Shown in pieces: positions 16,782-25,310 of a stretch of 33,931 nt of DNA. This DNA is from an uncultured Erysipelotrichaceae bacterium (GTDB taxonomy: Bacteria > Bacillota_I > Bacilli_A > RFN20 > CAG-826), in assembly GCA_902797855.1 (NCBI GenBank), contig CADBUI010000011.1, positions 1 to 33,931 on the forward strand, written 5' to 3'. Every line of letters begins with the position of its first letter. Position 1 is the first letter of the stretch. The notes under the pieces are model-generated. The model was not told the origin of the DNA. It worked only from the letters and a program-made list of their open reading frames with translations, and made no database searches. A program made the translations under genes and the position numbers.

Positions 16782-17273
16782 ATGGCAAATTTACAATCAC
16801 ACGCTAAGGAACAAATTAAAGAGATTGTTGAACGTTATAAAGACGAAGAAACACCTCTTATGATGATCCTTGAAGCAATTCAATCTGAATATGGTTATAT
16901 TCCATTAGAAGTTCAAGAATATGTTAGCTCCTTAACTGGTATTCCAGTTGCAGAAATCTATGGAGTTGTTACTTTCTATTCTTTCTTCTCACTTAAACCA
17001 AAAGGAAAATATGTTATTGGTGTTTGCCTTGGCACAGCTTGCTATGTTAAAGGCTCCCAAACAGTTATGGACAAATTCAGTGAAATCCTTGGTATTGGTC
17101 CAGGAGAAACCACTGATGATGGTTTATTTACATTAGATGCACTTCGTTGCATTGGTGCATGTGGTATTGCACCAGCTATTTCCGTTAACGGAAAAGTCTA
17201 TCCTAAGATGACTCCTAATAAAGTTGTTAGTGTCATCAAAGAATATCATGACTTAGAAGGAGGTGCTAACTAA
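16782..17273 (+). CDS. hydC: NuoE-like [2Fe-2S] subunit of NAD-linked [FeFe] hydrogenase
   Basis: A 163-residue thioredoxin-like [2Fe-2S] protein of the NuoE / HydC / HndA family. The four ligands are C82 and C87 (VCLGTACY) and C123 and C127 (RCIGACGIAPA). It passes electrons between the NuoF-like flavoprotein and the hydrogenase. I place the start at 16782, because GGAGG (16772-16776) sits 5 nt before it; the in-frame ATG at 16770 contains the first bases of that ribosome site and would leave none of its own. First gene of a three-gene operon; its stop overlaps the next start (TAATG). Confidence 0.92.
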   Translation: MANLQSHAKEQIKEIVERYKDEETPLMMILEAIQSEYGYIPLEVQEYVSSLTGIPVAEIYGVVTFYSFFSLKPKGKYVIGVCLGTACYVKGSQTVMDKFSEILGIGPGETTDDGLFTLDALRCIGACGIAPAISVNGKVYPKMTPNKVVSVIKEYHDLEGGAN

Positions 17274-19144
17274 TGGAAAAGATTACTTCTCAAAAACAAC
17301 TTGAAGAAAAAATCGCTCATTGTAGTGCTTGCCTAGAAAAGAAATTTTCTGGTGAAGACGGTAAAAAGCATCTCGTTGTCTGTGGTGGTACAGGTTGTTT
17401 ATCATCTCACTCTGGTGAAATCTTAGAAAAACTTGAACAACTTATCAAAGATAAACATCTTGAAGATAAGTGTACAGTTAACCGTGTTGGTTGCTTTGGA
17501 TTCTGCTCCCAAGGACCATTCGTTAAAGTTTTCCCAGAAGATAGACTATACCGCGCAGTTAAGCTCGGTGATGTTGAACGTATCATCGACGAAGATGTTA
17601 TCGGTGGAAAATGCATCACTGATTTACTTTACGAAGATCCTGTCACTCATGAAAAAGTTGAAAGACAAGATGATATTAATTTCTACAAGAAACAACTTCG
17701 TATCGCACTTCATGGTTGCTCAATGATTAACCCTGAAGAACTTGATGAAGCCTTTGGCTATGGAGCATTCCAAGGTTTAATTAAAGCTTTATCAATGTCT
17801 AGACAAGAAGTTGTCACTGAAGTCCTTAATAGTGGAATTCGTGGACGTGGAGGCGCAGGCTTCCCAAGCGGAAGAAAATGGCAATTTGCCTTAGACCAAA
17901 AAAGCGAAGAGAAATATGTTGTTTGTAATGGTGATGAAGGTGACCCAGGTGCATTCATGGACCGTTCCATCCTTGAAGGTAACCCAATCGGAGTTATCGA
18001 AGGTATGATGATTGCTGGCTATGCCATTGGAGCAAGCAATGGATATTTCTATGTCCGTGCTGAATACCCAATCGCTGTTAATAGACTTAGAATCGCTATT
18101 AAAGAACTCGAAGAAGTTGGTCTTCTTGGCGATAACATTCTTGGCAGTGGATTCTCATTCCGTTGCCATATCCGTCTTGGCGCAGGTGCATTCGTCTGTG
18201 GTGAAGAAACAGCCCTTTTAAATTCAATTGAAGGTAAAAGAGGTATGCCTCGACCAAGACCACCTTTCCCAGCTGTTAAAGGCTTATGGGGAAAACCAAC
18301 AATTATTAATAACGTTGAAACACTCGCTAATATTCCATATATCTTAAGAGAAGGCGCTAAAAAATTTGCATCTATTGGTACTGAAAAATCAAAAGGCACA
18401 AAGGTCTTTGCTCTTGGTGGTAAAGTCAATAATGTTGGTCTTGTTGAAGTTCCAATGGGTACAACTTTAAGAGAACTTATCTTTGATATCGGTGGTGGAA
18501 TTCCAAATGGAAAGAAATTCAAAGCTATCCAAACTGGTGGTCCATCCGGAGGATGTTTAACTGAAAAAGACCTCGATACTGAAATTGATTTCGATAGCTT
18601 AATCGCTCGTGGATCAATGATGGGTAGTGGTGGTGCTATTGTTATGGACGAAGATAACTGTATGGTTGACGTCGCTAAGTTCTATATGGAATTTATTTGC
18701 GATGAAAGCTGCGGTAAATGCTCTCCATGCCGTATCGGCACAAAACGTATGCTTGAAATCTTAACCAAGATCACTGATGGTCATGGTGAACCAAGCGATA
18801 TCGATGATTTAAAAGAATTAGCAGCAGCTACAAAGGCCAATTCACTTTGTGCTTTAGGTCAAACTTCTGCTAACCCAATTCTTTCAACAATGAACAATTT
18901 CATGGATGAATATAAAGCCCACGTCTATGAACATAGATGTCCTGCTCATGTTTGTAAAAACATGGTCACTTATGAAATTGATCCAAATAAATGTAAGAAA
19001 TGTTCTTTATGTGCTCGTAACTGTCCAGTTTCAGCTATCACAGGTGATGTTGGTAAAGTTCCATTTGTGATTAATAAAGAAAAATGTATCAAGTGTGGTT
19101 TATGTTTCACTAACTGTCACTTTGATGCTGTTATGAAGAAATAA
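17273..19144 (+). CDS. hydB: NuoF-like NAD(H)/FMN subunit of [FeFe] hydrogenase
   Basis: A 623-residue flavoprotein subunit like HydB / HndC. Domains in order: a thioredoxin-like [2Fe-2S] domain (C37, C42, C74, C78); the NuoF core with GRGGAGFPSGRKW (FMN/NADH loop), NGDEGDPGAFMDRS and GAGAFVCGEETALL; the [4Fe-4S] motif CGKCSPCRIG (C480, C483, C486); and a C-terminal 2x[4Fe-4S] ferredoxin domain (CKKCSLCARNC, CIKCGLCFTNC). This layout is the one seen in trimeric hydrogenases that couple NAD(H) and ferredoxin to H2. The start overlaps the upstream stop by one base. Confidence 0.94.
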   Translation: MEKITSQKQLEEKIAHCSACLEKKFSGEDGKKHLVVCGGTGCLSSHSGEILEKLEQLIKDKHLEDKCTVNRVGCFGFCSQGPFVKVFPEDRLYRAVKLGDVERIIDEDVIGGKCITDLLYEDPVTHEKVERQDDINFYKKQLRIALHGCSMINPEELDEAFGYGAFQGLIKALSMSRQEVVTEVLNSGIRGRGGAGFPSGRKWQFALDQKSEEKYVVCNGDEGDPGAFMDRSILEGNPIGVIEGMMIAGYAIGASNGYFYVRAEYPIAVNRLRIAIKELEEVGLLGDNILGSGFSFRCHIRLGAGAFVCGEETALLNSIEGKRGMPRPRPPFPAVKGLWGKPTIINNVETLANIPYILREGAKKFASIGTEKSKGTKVFALGGKVNNVGLVEVPMGTTLRELIFDIGGGIPNGKKFKAIQTGGPSGGCLTEKDLDTEIDFDSLIARGSMMGSGGAIVMDEDNCMVDVAKFYMEFICDESCGKCSPCRIGTKRMLEILTKITDGHGEPSDIDDLKELAAATKANSLCALGQTSANPILSTMNNFMDEYKAHVYEHRCPAHVCKNMVTYEIDPNKCKKCSLCARNCPVSAITGDVGKVPFVINKEKCIKCGLCFTNCHFDAVMKK

Positions 19145-19161
19145 TAAGGAAGGAGTTAGTT

Positions 19162-20943
19162 ATGGCTTTAGTAAATATTAAAATTGAAGGTAAAGCTTAC
19201 CAAGTTGAGTCTAACTTAACTGTTTTAGAAGCTTGCCGTAAATGCGGATACAATATTCCTTCTTTATGTTCGTTTATGAACGGTAGATGCTCTTTAGCTA
19301 GCTGCCGTGTCTGTTTAGTTGAAGTTAAAGGTGCTAGAGGACTAGTTGCATCATGTGCTTATCCAGTTAATGAAGGCATGGAAATTACTATTTCTTCTCC
19401 AAAAGCTGTTGAAGCACGTCGCACAAGTGTTGAACTTATTCTCTCTAATCACCATAAAGATTGTTTACAATGTGAGAAAAATGGTCGTTGCGAACTTCTT
19501 GAAGTTAGCAAAATGGTCGGTGCTCGCGAAGGTAAATATATCGGCACAATGACTCCATCCACAAAAGATGAACTCGCTCCAAGTATTATTCGTGATACTG
19601 GTAAATGTATTCTTTGTGGACGTTGTATTGAAACTTGTAAAGAACTTCAAGGCTTAGGTATTTTAGGCTTTGAAAACCGTGGTTTTAAGACCATTGTTTC
19701 TCCTGCCCAAAATCGTTCATTCTTAAATTCACCATGTATGCAATGTGGACAATGCGTCCTTGTTTGCCCAACTGGTGCACTTATGGAAAAGAGTGAAATT
19801 AGTAAAGTTGATGAAGCTCTTAAAGCAGGTAAATATGTTATTTGCCAAGTCGCTCCAGCGGTTAGAGCTACTATCGCTGAAGAATTTGGTAAAAAGATTG
19901 GTACTAATGGTACCAAGAAGATGATTGCTGCTCTTCATAGACTCGGATTCTATCGTGTCTTTGATGTTAACTTTGGAGCAGACTTAACAATCATGGAAGA
20001 AGGAAGTGAACTTCTTGAAAGAATCAAAAATAAAGGTGTTCTTCCACAAATCACATCTTGTTCACCAGGATGGATTAACTACATGGAATATTACTATAGT
20101 GATTTAATTCCGAATGTTTCCACATGTAAGTCTCCTCACCAAATGCAAGGTGCAATTACAAAATCTTATTTCGCAAAATCTCATGATATTGATCCAAAGG
20201 ATATCTTTGTGGTTTCTATCATGCCTTGCGTAGCAAAGAAATTTGAAAAAGATCGCCCAGAAATGGAAGTTAATGGTCTTAGAGATGTTGATGCAGTACT
20301 TACAACTCGTGAACTCGCTAAACTTATTAAGCGTAGTGGTATCAACTGGGATAAGCTTCCAGAAGACGAAGAATTTGACCAAGACTTACTCGGTCAATAT
20401 AGCGGCGCTGGTGTTATCTTTGGTGTTACTGGTGGAGTTATGGAAGCAGCCCTTAGAACTGCCTATCATGAACTTACTGGTAAAGAATATGGCCCAATCG
20501 CTTTAGAAGCAGTCCGTGGACTTGCTGGCGTTAGAGAAGCCACTATTGATGCTAATGGCATTAAACTTAAAGTTGCTATTGCAAGTGGAATGAAAAACGC
20601 TAAAGTTCTTCTTGATCAAATCCGTGAAGGTAAATCCGATTATGCATTCATTGAAATCATGGGTTGTCCAGGAGGATGTATTAATGGTGGTGGTCAACCA
20701 TACGTTAAACCAATGTTCCTTCCAAATGAAGACGATGATATTTTAGAAACATATCGCGAGAAACGCGCTAGCGTCTTATATAGTGAAGATGAGCGTCAAG
20801 TTATTAGACAATCTCATAACAATCCAGACATCATTAAGTTATATAAAGATTTCCTTGGTAAACCACTAAGTGAAAAATCTGAAGAACTTCTTCACACTCA
20901 CTATAATGGCTCTCGCGAAAAATATCCTGACATTAAAAAATAA
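19162..20943 (+). CDS. hydA: [FeFe] hydrogenase catalytic subunit
   Basis: A 593-residue group A hydrogenase. It starts with a plant-type [2Fe-2S] domain (C36, C48, C51, C65), then the His-ligated [4Fe-4S] segment (NHHKDCLQCEKNGRC), a 2x[4Fe-4S] ferredoxin domain (CILCGRCIETC, CMQCGQCVLVC) and the H-cluster domain. The three H-cluster motifs are intact: TSCSPGW (C300), MPCVAKKFE (C356) and MGCPGGCINGGGQP (C502, C506). The C-terminal small-subunit-like region is present. It makes or oxidises H2 in the cytoplasm. A strong AAGGAAGGAG precedes the ATG. The maturases HydE, HydF and HydG are not in the window. Confidence 0.96.
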   Translation: MALVNIKIEGKAYQVESNLTVLEACRKCGYNIPSLCSFMNGRCSLASCRVCLVEVKGARGLVASCAYPVNEGMEITISSPKAVEARRTSVELILSNHHKDCLQCEKNGRCELLEVSKMVGAREGKYIGTMTPSTKDELAPSIIRDTGKCILCGRCIETCKELQGLGILGFENRGFKTIVSPAQNRSFLNSPCMQCGQCVLVCPTGALMEKSEISKVDEALKAGKYVICQVAPAVRATIAEEFGKKIGTNGTKKMIAALHRLGFYRVFDVNFGADLTIMEEGSELLERIKNKGVLPQITSCSPGWINYMEYYYSDLIPNVSTCKSPHQMQGAITKSYFAKSHDIDPKDIFVVSIMPCVAKKFEKDRPEMEVNGLRDVDAVLTTRELAKLIKRSGINWDKLPEDEEFDQDLLGQYSGAGVIFGVTGGVMEAALRTAYHELTGKEYGPIALEAVRGLAGVREATIDANGIKLKVAIASGMKNAKVLLDQIREGKSDYAFIEIMGCPGGCINGGGQPYVKPMFLPNEDDDILETYREKRASVLYSEDERQVIRQSHNNPDIIKLYKDFLGKPLSEKSEELLHTHYNGSREKYPDIKK

Positions 20944-20955
20944 TCGTGGATAGAT

Positions 20956-20982
20956 AAAATAGCTAGGTAGTCTAGCCATTTT
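20956..20982. terminator. Bidirectional terminator after the hydrogenase operon
   Basis: AAAATAGCTAG / CTAGCCATTTT with loop GTAGT: 11-bp stem with one A-C mismatch, A/T-rich on both sides. It sits between convergent genes and can serve both. Confidence 0.75.
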
Positions 20983-20997
20983 AATTTATTTTATAAA

Positions 20998-22626
20998 TTA
21001 TTCAGCGTAAACTTCAAGATATCCGTTAGAGTCTTTACTTTCACCTTTAACGCGGATTTTTCCAGTTTTACCATCGGAAGCAACTAGAGATTTAACGGCT
21101 GGATCAATAGCGGTTGATAAATCAATTATCATTTGCTTTTTCTCATCATTAAATGAGACAAATACCCATTCTTCATTTTTCACCGAATCGGTGATGAGTG
21201 TGTATAGTTCTTCTTTAAGATGATTTCTCGCAAGTTCGTTTCCATAATAAATATCATTAACGGAGAATGACATCTTATATTCTCCAACATCTTCATTATC
21301 TGCGATTGCGTCTACAACAACGGTGTTTGGATATCCATTAATGTTAAATTGGACAACAAATACAAAGTGGTCATCGATAATATTTGAATAGAAGTTGTCT
21401 ACGACAATATAGTTAAGTTTTACTGTATTATCTTCAAGTCTTCTAGATAAGGTATAAGTATGACCAAATAATGATTGAGTCGCAAGTGAACCATCAAATT
21501 TAGTTTCATCTAGTCTACAAATAATTCCATCCATTGGAATAGTGGAGATTCTATTATTCGCATCTTCATGAGCTTCAGAGATAATATCAACTTTTGGTGG
21601 AAGAGGAATTCCTTGATACGACTCTTTATCAGAGATACCAATACTAGAAAGATCTAAATCTTTAACAAAGTTATTAATACTCTCACTACTGCGGTCATGT
21701 CCATTTACTAAATAAGAGAATAATGAGTTTGCTAAATCAGGATTTGGCATGACACCACTTTCCATGATGTCCTTTGCTTTACTTCTATATATATCAAAAT
21801 CGTATGTCTTTAGTTTTTCATTACTACAATAGGTTAGATTTGTTTGTGCAGCGGAAATATCGATTGTCCCACCGATATAGTGTTCTTTATTTAAATTAAA
21901 ATTAAAACTATCTCTATCAATATATTCATCAATAATTGAATAGAAGAGTTTATCTGAACCTGTTTCGTCATCTTTTCTACCGATTAGATTATTCATATCG
22001 CTAAGAAGATTCTTCTCAGAATAAAGCACCCTAGAATTCGCTAAATCAGGAGTGATATTAAATCCAAAGGAACTGAAAACTTGTTTAATTACATCATTAT
22101 TGATGTATTTAGATAAATAATCCTTCGATAAGCCATATAAGTGAGAGGCTCTACCAATAACGATATTATTAATCTTAAAGACATAGACAATTTCATTATT
22201 GATGTTTTCTTTTTCTATTTCGGTATAAACATATAATCTAGATCTAAAGAATCCAAATAAATCGACCTCTGCTGAAAGCATATATTCATTTTTGTTAAAT
22301 TCCGCGCTTGTTTTCTTGATAAATGATTTCACCATTGGATCAACGTTATCAAATCCAAGAGCGATTAAATTATTGAAAGTATTCTCACTTATGGAGTAAT
22401 CAATAACGTGTTCAGTTTTCGCGCGGTCAAGAGAATCAACACTAACGATTTTAAATTGTTCATCTTTATTGAAGTTTGGATCTCTTTCAAAAGATGATGT
22501 TGAATTATCATAAAGAAAACCAAACGCTAATGCGATTGGAGCAACTAAGATAGTTACGATAACACCAAAAATAATCCAACGTCTTAAATGGTGTTTCTTT
22601 TTATTTGGATTCTCACTTTTTGCCAT
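20998..22626 (-). CDS. Membrane-anchored extracellular protein of unknown function
   Basis: From the start I choose, this is a 542-residue protein. The N-terminus is MAKSENPNKKKHHLRR followed by one hydrophobic helix (about residues 18-40, IIFGVIVTILVAPIALAFGF), then about 500 residues of soluble sequence without cysteine clusters or a known motif, so it is probably anchored by the N-terminal helix and faces outward. Two internal segments look alike in style (regularly spaced hydrophobic strands ending in VYVFKINNI and FVVQFNING), which may mean a repeated beta domain. A TTG start 27 nt upstream and an ATG at codon 6 of that longer frame are rejected because they fall at or before the -10 box TATAAT (22642-22637). 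The leader would be only about 4 nt. Function unknown. Confidence 0.75.
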   Translation of the reverse strand: MAKSENPNKKKHHLRRWIIFGVIVTILVAPIALAFGFLYDNSTSSFERDPNFNKDEQFKIVSVDSLDRAKTEHVIDYSISENTFNNLIALGFDNVDPMVKSFIKKTSAEFNKNEYMLSAEVDLFGFFRSRLYVYTEIEKENINNEIVYVFKINNIVIGRASHLYGLSKDYLSKYINNDVIKQVFSSFGFNITPDLANSRVLYSEKNLLSDMNNLIGRKDDETGSDKLFYSIIDEYIDRDSFNFNLNKEHYIGGTIDISAAQTNLTYCSNEKLKTYDFDIYRSKAKDIMESGVMPNPDLANSLFSYLVNGHDRSSESINNFVKDLDLSSIGISDKESYQGIPLPPKVDIISEAHEDANNRISTIPMDGIICRLDETKFDGSLATQSLFGHTYTLSRRLEDNTVKLNYIVVDNFYSNIIDDHFVFVVQFNINGYPNTVVVDAIADNEDVGEYKMSFSVNDIYYGNELARNHLKEELYTLITDSVKNEEWVFVSFNDEKKQMIIDLSTAIDPAVKSLVASDGKTGKIRVKGESKDSNGYLEVYAE

Positions 22627-22636
22627 ACCTAATCTC

Positions 22637-22665
22637 ATTATAAAGTTTTTCAATCGAAACTTTAA
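22637..22665 (-). promoter_or_regulatory. Promoter of the membrane-anchored unknown protein
   Basis: Minus strand: TTAAAG (22665-22660), 17-nt spacer, TATAAT (22642-22637), then 10 nt to the ATG at 22626. The predicted leader is about 4 nt, too short for a Shine-Dalgarno. Confidence 0.6.
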
Positions 22666-22676
22666 TAGATGAATTA

Positions 22677-22685
22677 TGGTAAAAT
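22677..22685 (+). promoter_or_regulatory. Extended -10 promoter of the second GH2 gene
   Basis: TGGTAAAAT (TGn plus TAAAAT at 22680-22685), then 10 nt to the ATG at 22696. The in-frame ATG at 22669 lies upstream of this box and cannot be on its transcript. Confidence 0.6.
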
Positions 22686-22695
22686 AGTTATCGTT

Positions 22696-24396
22696 ATGGA
22701 TATAAGTGGTTTATCTATTCATCCTCGCCCATCATTAAAAAGAAAATCTTTTTATTCGCTTAATGGAACGTGGAATTATGAAATTTTAGATAAAAATAAT
22801 AAAAGAATTAATAAGGATGACACTCTAGTAGTGCCTTTTTCACCTGAGTGTCAAAACGATAAACATATCCTGAAGCCAGATGAAACCCTTATTTATAAGA
22901 AGTCATTTAAAGTTAAAAAGGAAGAATTAGGAAAAGTATTACTTCTTCACTTTATCGCGATTGACCAAATTGCAGAGATTTATTTTAATGATGAACTAGT
23001 TTCTACTCACATTGGAGGCTTTCTTCCAATAGATGTCGAAATTCGTAATTATAAAGAAGAAAATAATCTTAAAATTGTCGTTAAAGATTTAACTGATTCT
23101 TCATATCATTCTCGTGGCAAACAAAAGCTTAAAAGTGGTGGCATTTTTTACACTCCTCAATCAGGCATTTATATGCCAGTATATTATGAGATTGTTAATG
23201 ATAATTATATCAAGGATATAAAGTTTACTCCTGATGTCGATTCTTCTTCATTAAAAATCTTTATTAAAACTGATAAAGAAACCGATGCTAAAATTAGCTT
23301 TGAAAATATGAGTTTTGATATCACTACAAATAAGGAAAATATCATCAAAATTCCTAATGTAAAATTATGGTCAATTGATAATCCATTTTTGTATGAATGT
23401 GAGATAAAGACTGACTCCGATTTAGTCTCTTCTTATTTTGCCTTTAGAAAGATTTCGGTAGTGAAAGATGCTTTAGGACATAAACGTATCGCACTTAACG
23501 ATAAACCTCTTTATCTTTCTGGAGTGCTTGATCAAGGCTATTATAAGGATGGCTTGCTCACCCCAAATAGCTTTGATGAATATCTTGAAGATATTCGTTT
23601 ACTTAAAGATTTAGGATTTAATTTCCTAAGAAAACATATCAAAATTGAACCTGATATTTTCTATTATTATTGCGATAAACTTGGAATGCTAGTCATGCAA
23701 GATTTCGTTAATGGTGGAGGAAAATATAAATTCTTCACAATTTCTGTCCCACTTGTGTCTCATAAGCATCTTGATGATCATCTTTATAAGAAGTTCGCTA
23801 GAAGTGATAAAGAAGGTAGAGACGAATTTATTAATGAAGCTAAAGAAACAGTTTCGTTACTTTATAACCACCCATCAATCTTCTCTTGGACTATTTTCAA
23901 TGAAGGTTGGGGGCAATTTGATTCAAAAGAAGTCTATAAAGAAATTGTAAAATTAGATAATTCTAGACTCATTGACCATGCTTCTGGTTGGCATGATCAA
24001 GGAATATCAGATTTTAAAAGTGACCATGTCTATTTTAGAAAATATAAACTCCCAAAAGAAAAGACTATTAAAGATAGAATAGTGTTCCTATCAGAATTTG
24101 GAGGATATTCATGTAAGTTAGGAGATAGTTCCTTTAGGAAATTTGGCTATAAGACATTCAAAAACAAAGATAGCCTGACATCTGGAATAGTTAGTCTATT
24201 TGATGAGCAAATTAAGCCTGCTATTAAAGGCGGATTATCAATAAGCGTATACACTCAACTTAGTGATGTTGAAGGTGAAATTAATGGCTTTGTGACCTTT
24301 GACCATAGACAAATTAAAGTAGATGTAGAAAGAATAAAGCAAGCAAACCTTCGATTATATGATGAATTTGATCGTTTAAGCTTTACAAATAAATAG
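22696..24396 (+). CDS. GH2 beta-glycosidase (beta-galactosidase/glucuronidase-like), short form
   Basis: A 566-residue family 2 glycosidase without signal peptide, shorter than the 777-residue GH2 at 9296 because it ends after the TIM barrel. The sugar-binding domain opens with the typical YSLNGTWNYEI; the barrel contains FNFLRKHIKIEPDIFYYYCDKLGMLVMQDF, shown here as family-typical in GH2 (NGGG follows). The acid/base is Glu403 (FNEGWGQFD) and the nucleophile Glu467 (LSEFGGYS). The substrate cannot be read from sequence; related proteins are usually annotated beta-galactosidase or beta-glucuronidase. The start at 22696 is chosen because the promoter's -10 box lies between it and the earlier ATG at 22669. 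It is a single gene divergent from the membrane-anchored unknown protein. Confidence 0.88.
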   Translation: MDISGLSIHPRPSLKRKSFYSLNGTWNYEILDKNNKRINKDDTLVVPFSPECQNDKHILKPDETLIYKKSFKVKKEELGKVLLLHFIAIDQIAEIYFNDELVSTHIGGFLPIDVEIRNYKEENNLKIVVKDLTDSSYHSRGKQKLKSGGIFYTPQSGIYMPVYYEIVNDNYIKDIKFTPDVDSSSLKIFIKTDKETDAKISFENMSFDITTNKENIIKIPNVKLWSIDNPFLYECEIKTDSDLVSSYFAFRKISVVKDALGHKRIALNDKPLYLSGVLDQGYYKDGLLTPNSFDEYLEDIRLLKDLGFNFLRKHIKIEPDIFYYYCDKLGMLVMQDFVNGGGKYKFFTISVPLVSHKHLDDHLYKKFARSDKEGRDEFINEAKETVSLLYNHPSIFSWTIFNEGWGQFDSKEVYKEIVKLDNSRLIDHASGWHDQGISDFKSDHVYFRKYKLPKEKTIKDRIVFLSEFGGYSCKLGDSSFRKFGYKTFKNKDSLTSGIVSLFDEQIKPAIKGGLSISVYTQLSDVEGEINGFVTFDHRQIKVDVERIKQANLRLYDEFDRLSFTNK

Positions 24397-24447
24397 TTCA
24401 TTAAGAACTAATATCGTGTATACTATAAACATATGGAGGTATCCATT

Positions 24448-25308
24448 ATGAAAAATAAGTTTGTTTTACTATTAATTAGTGCAATCGCCTTAGTTAGTGG
24501 TTGTAACGGTAATGATAATATTATTCGCGGACCAAGTGATCCAAATGAAGATAGTGGTGAAGTTGAAAATCCACATCTTGTTAGAGGTATCACAATCACA
24601 AAATTAAAAGAAGTCGTTGATGAAGCTTCTAAATCCATTTTTGATATCACTTCTTATAAAACTGTAAAAAGCGCAACCAGAAATAAATTTGATCCAGAAA
24701 CACATGAGCCACTTCTTGATCATAATTATTCTCTTTCTGGAGAAGGAAAACTATATTCAAATTCAGTATTGGTGGATGAATTTAGTGCTCCTGATCAAGA
24801 AAGCTATGATTTATATTTCTATGATAGTCCTGCTCGCACTAAAGGATATTTCTACATTGATGATTCATTTACTGAAATTAAACTTAGATACGCTAGCGCT
24901 AGTGATGGTAAAGTTAAGGAAGTAAAACATCGCGATTATTCTCCAGTTAATTATGAAGAAGTCTTTTATCCATCACACTTAAAAGAAATATCAACTGTCG
25001 ATTTAGAAACTATTTCTCTCGCAGGATACTTAAATGATGGTAGAGTAGTCTTCCAAGTTGTTCAAAAATACGAAAGTTCACACACCGAGTATGGCGTTAC
25101 ATACGATGTTGAAACAATTATTTATATTAACTATCTTTTTAAAGATAACAAATGTGATGAATATCAAACCAGAAGTAAAGCAACCTATACCGTTCATGAT
25201 GATCCAACAAAAAGCTATGTTATGACCGAGGCACTTAATGGTGAGACCTACGCTTATATCGATAATGGTGAATTTGATAAAACTACATTACCAGGACTTA
25301 GTGAATAA
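24448..25308 (+). CDS. Lipoprotein of unknown function
   Basis: A 286-residue protein with a lipoprotein signal peptide: MKNKFVLLLISAIALVSGC, lipobox VSGC with the modified cysteine at residue 19. The mature part begins with an acidic, polar linker and continues as an apparent beta-rich domain with no motif I recognise. The start at 24448 has GGAGG (24435-24439) 8 nt upstream; the earlier in-frame ATG at 24433 overlaps that ribosome site. A possible -10, TATACT, is at 24419-24424. It leads a three-gene unit with cardiolipin synthase and an epimerase, 2 nt before the next start. It resembles the 291-residue lipoprotein at 27945 in size and style, but I could not align them convincingly. Confidence 0.85.
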   Translation: MKNKFVLLLISAIALVSGCNGNDNIIRGPSDPNEDSGEVENPHLVRGITITKLKEVVDEASKSIFDITSYKTVKSATRNKFDPETHEPLLDHNYSLSGEGKLYSNSVLVDEFSAPDQESYDLYFYDSPARTKGYFYIDDSFTEIKLRYASASDGKVKEVKHRDYSPVNYEEVFYPSHLKEISTVDLETISLAGYLNDGRVVFQVVQKYESSHTEYGVTYDVETIIYINYLFKDNKCDEYQTRSKATYTVHDDPTKSYVMTEALNGETYAYIDNGEFDKTTLPGLSE

Positions 25309-25310
25309 TT

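Noticed and set aside
18049-18522. 157-codon open frame opposite the NuoF-like gene
   Set aside because: It is an antisense shadow of a strongly conserved gene, with no ribosome site and proline-rich nonsense sequence.
22627-22653. TTG or ATG starts giving a 551-residue version of the membrane-anchored protein
   Set aside because: They lie at or upstream of the -10 TATAAT at 22642-22637.
22669-22695. Nine-codon extension of the second GH2 enzyme
   Set aside because: The -10 TAAAAT at 22680-22685 is inside it, and the family homology begins after 22696.
24433-24447. Earlier ATG for the lipoprotein
   Set aside because: It overlaps the GGAGG ribosome site, and a signal peptide starting MKNK is typical.
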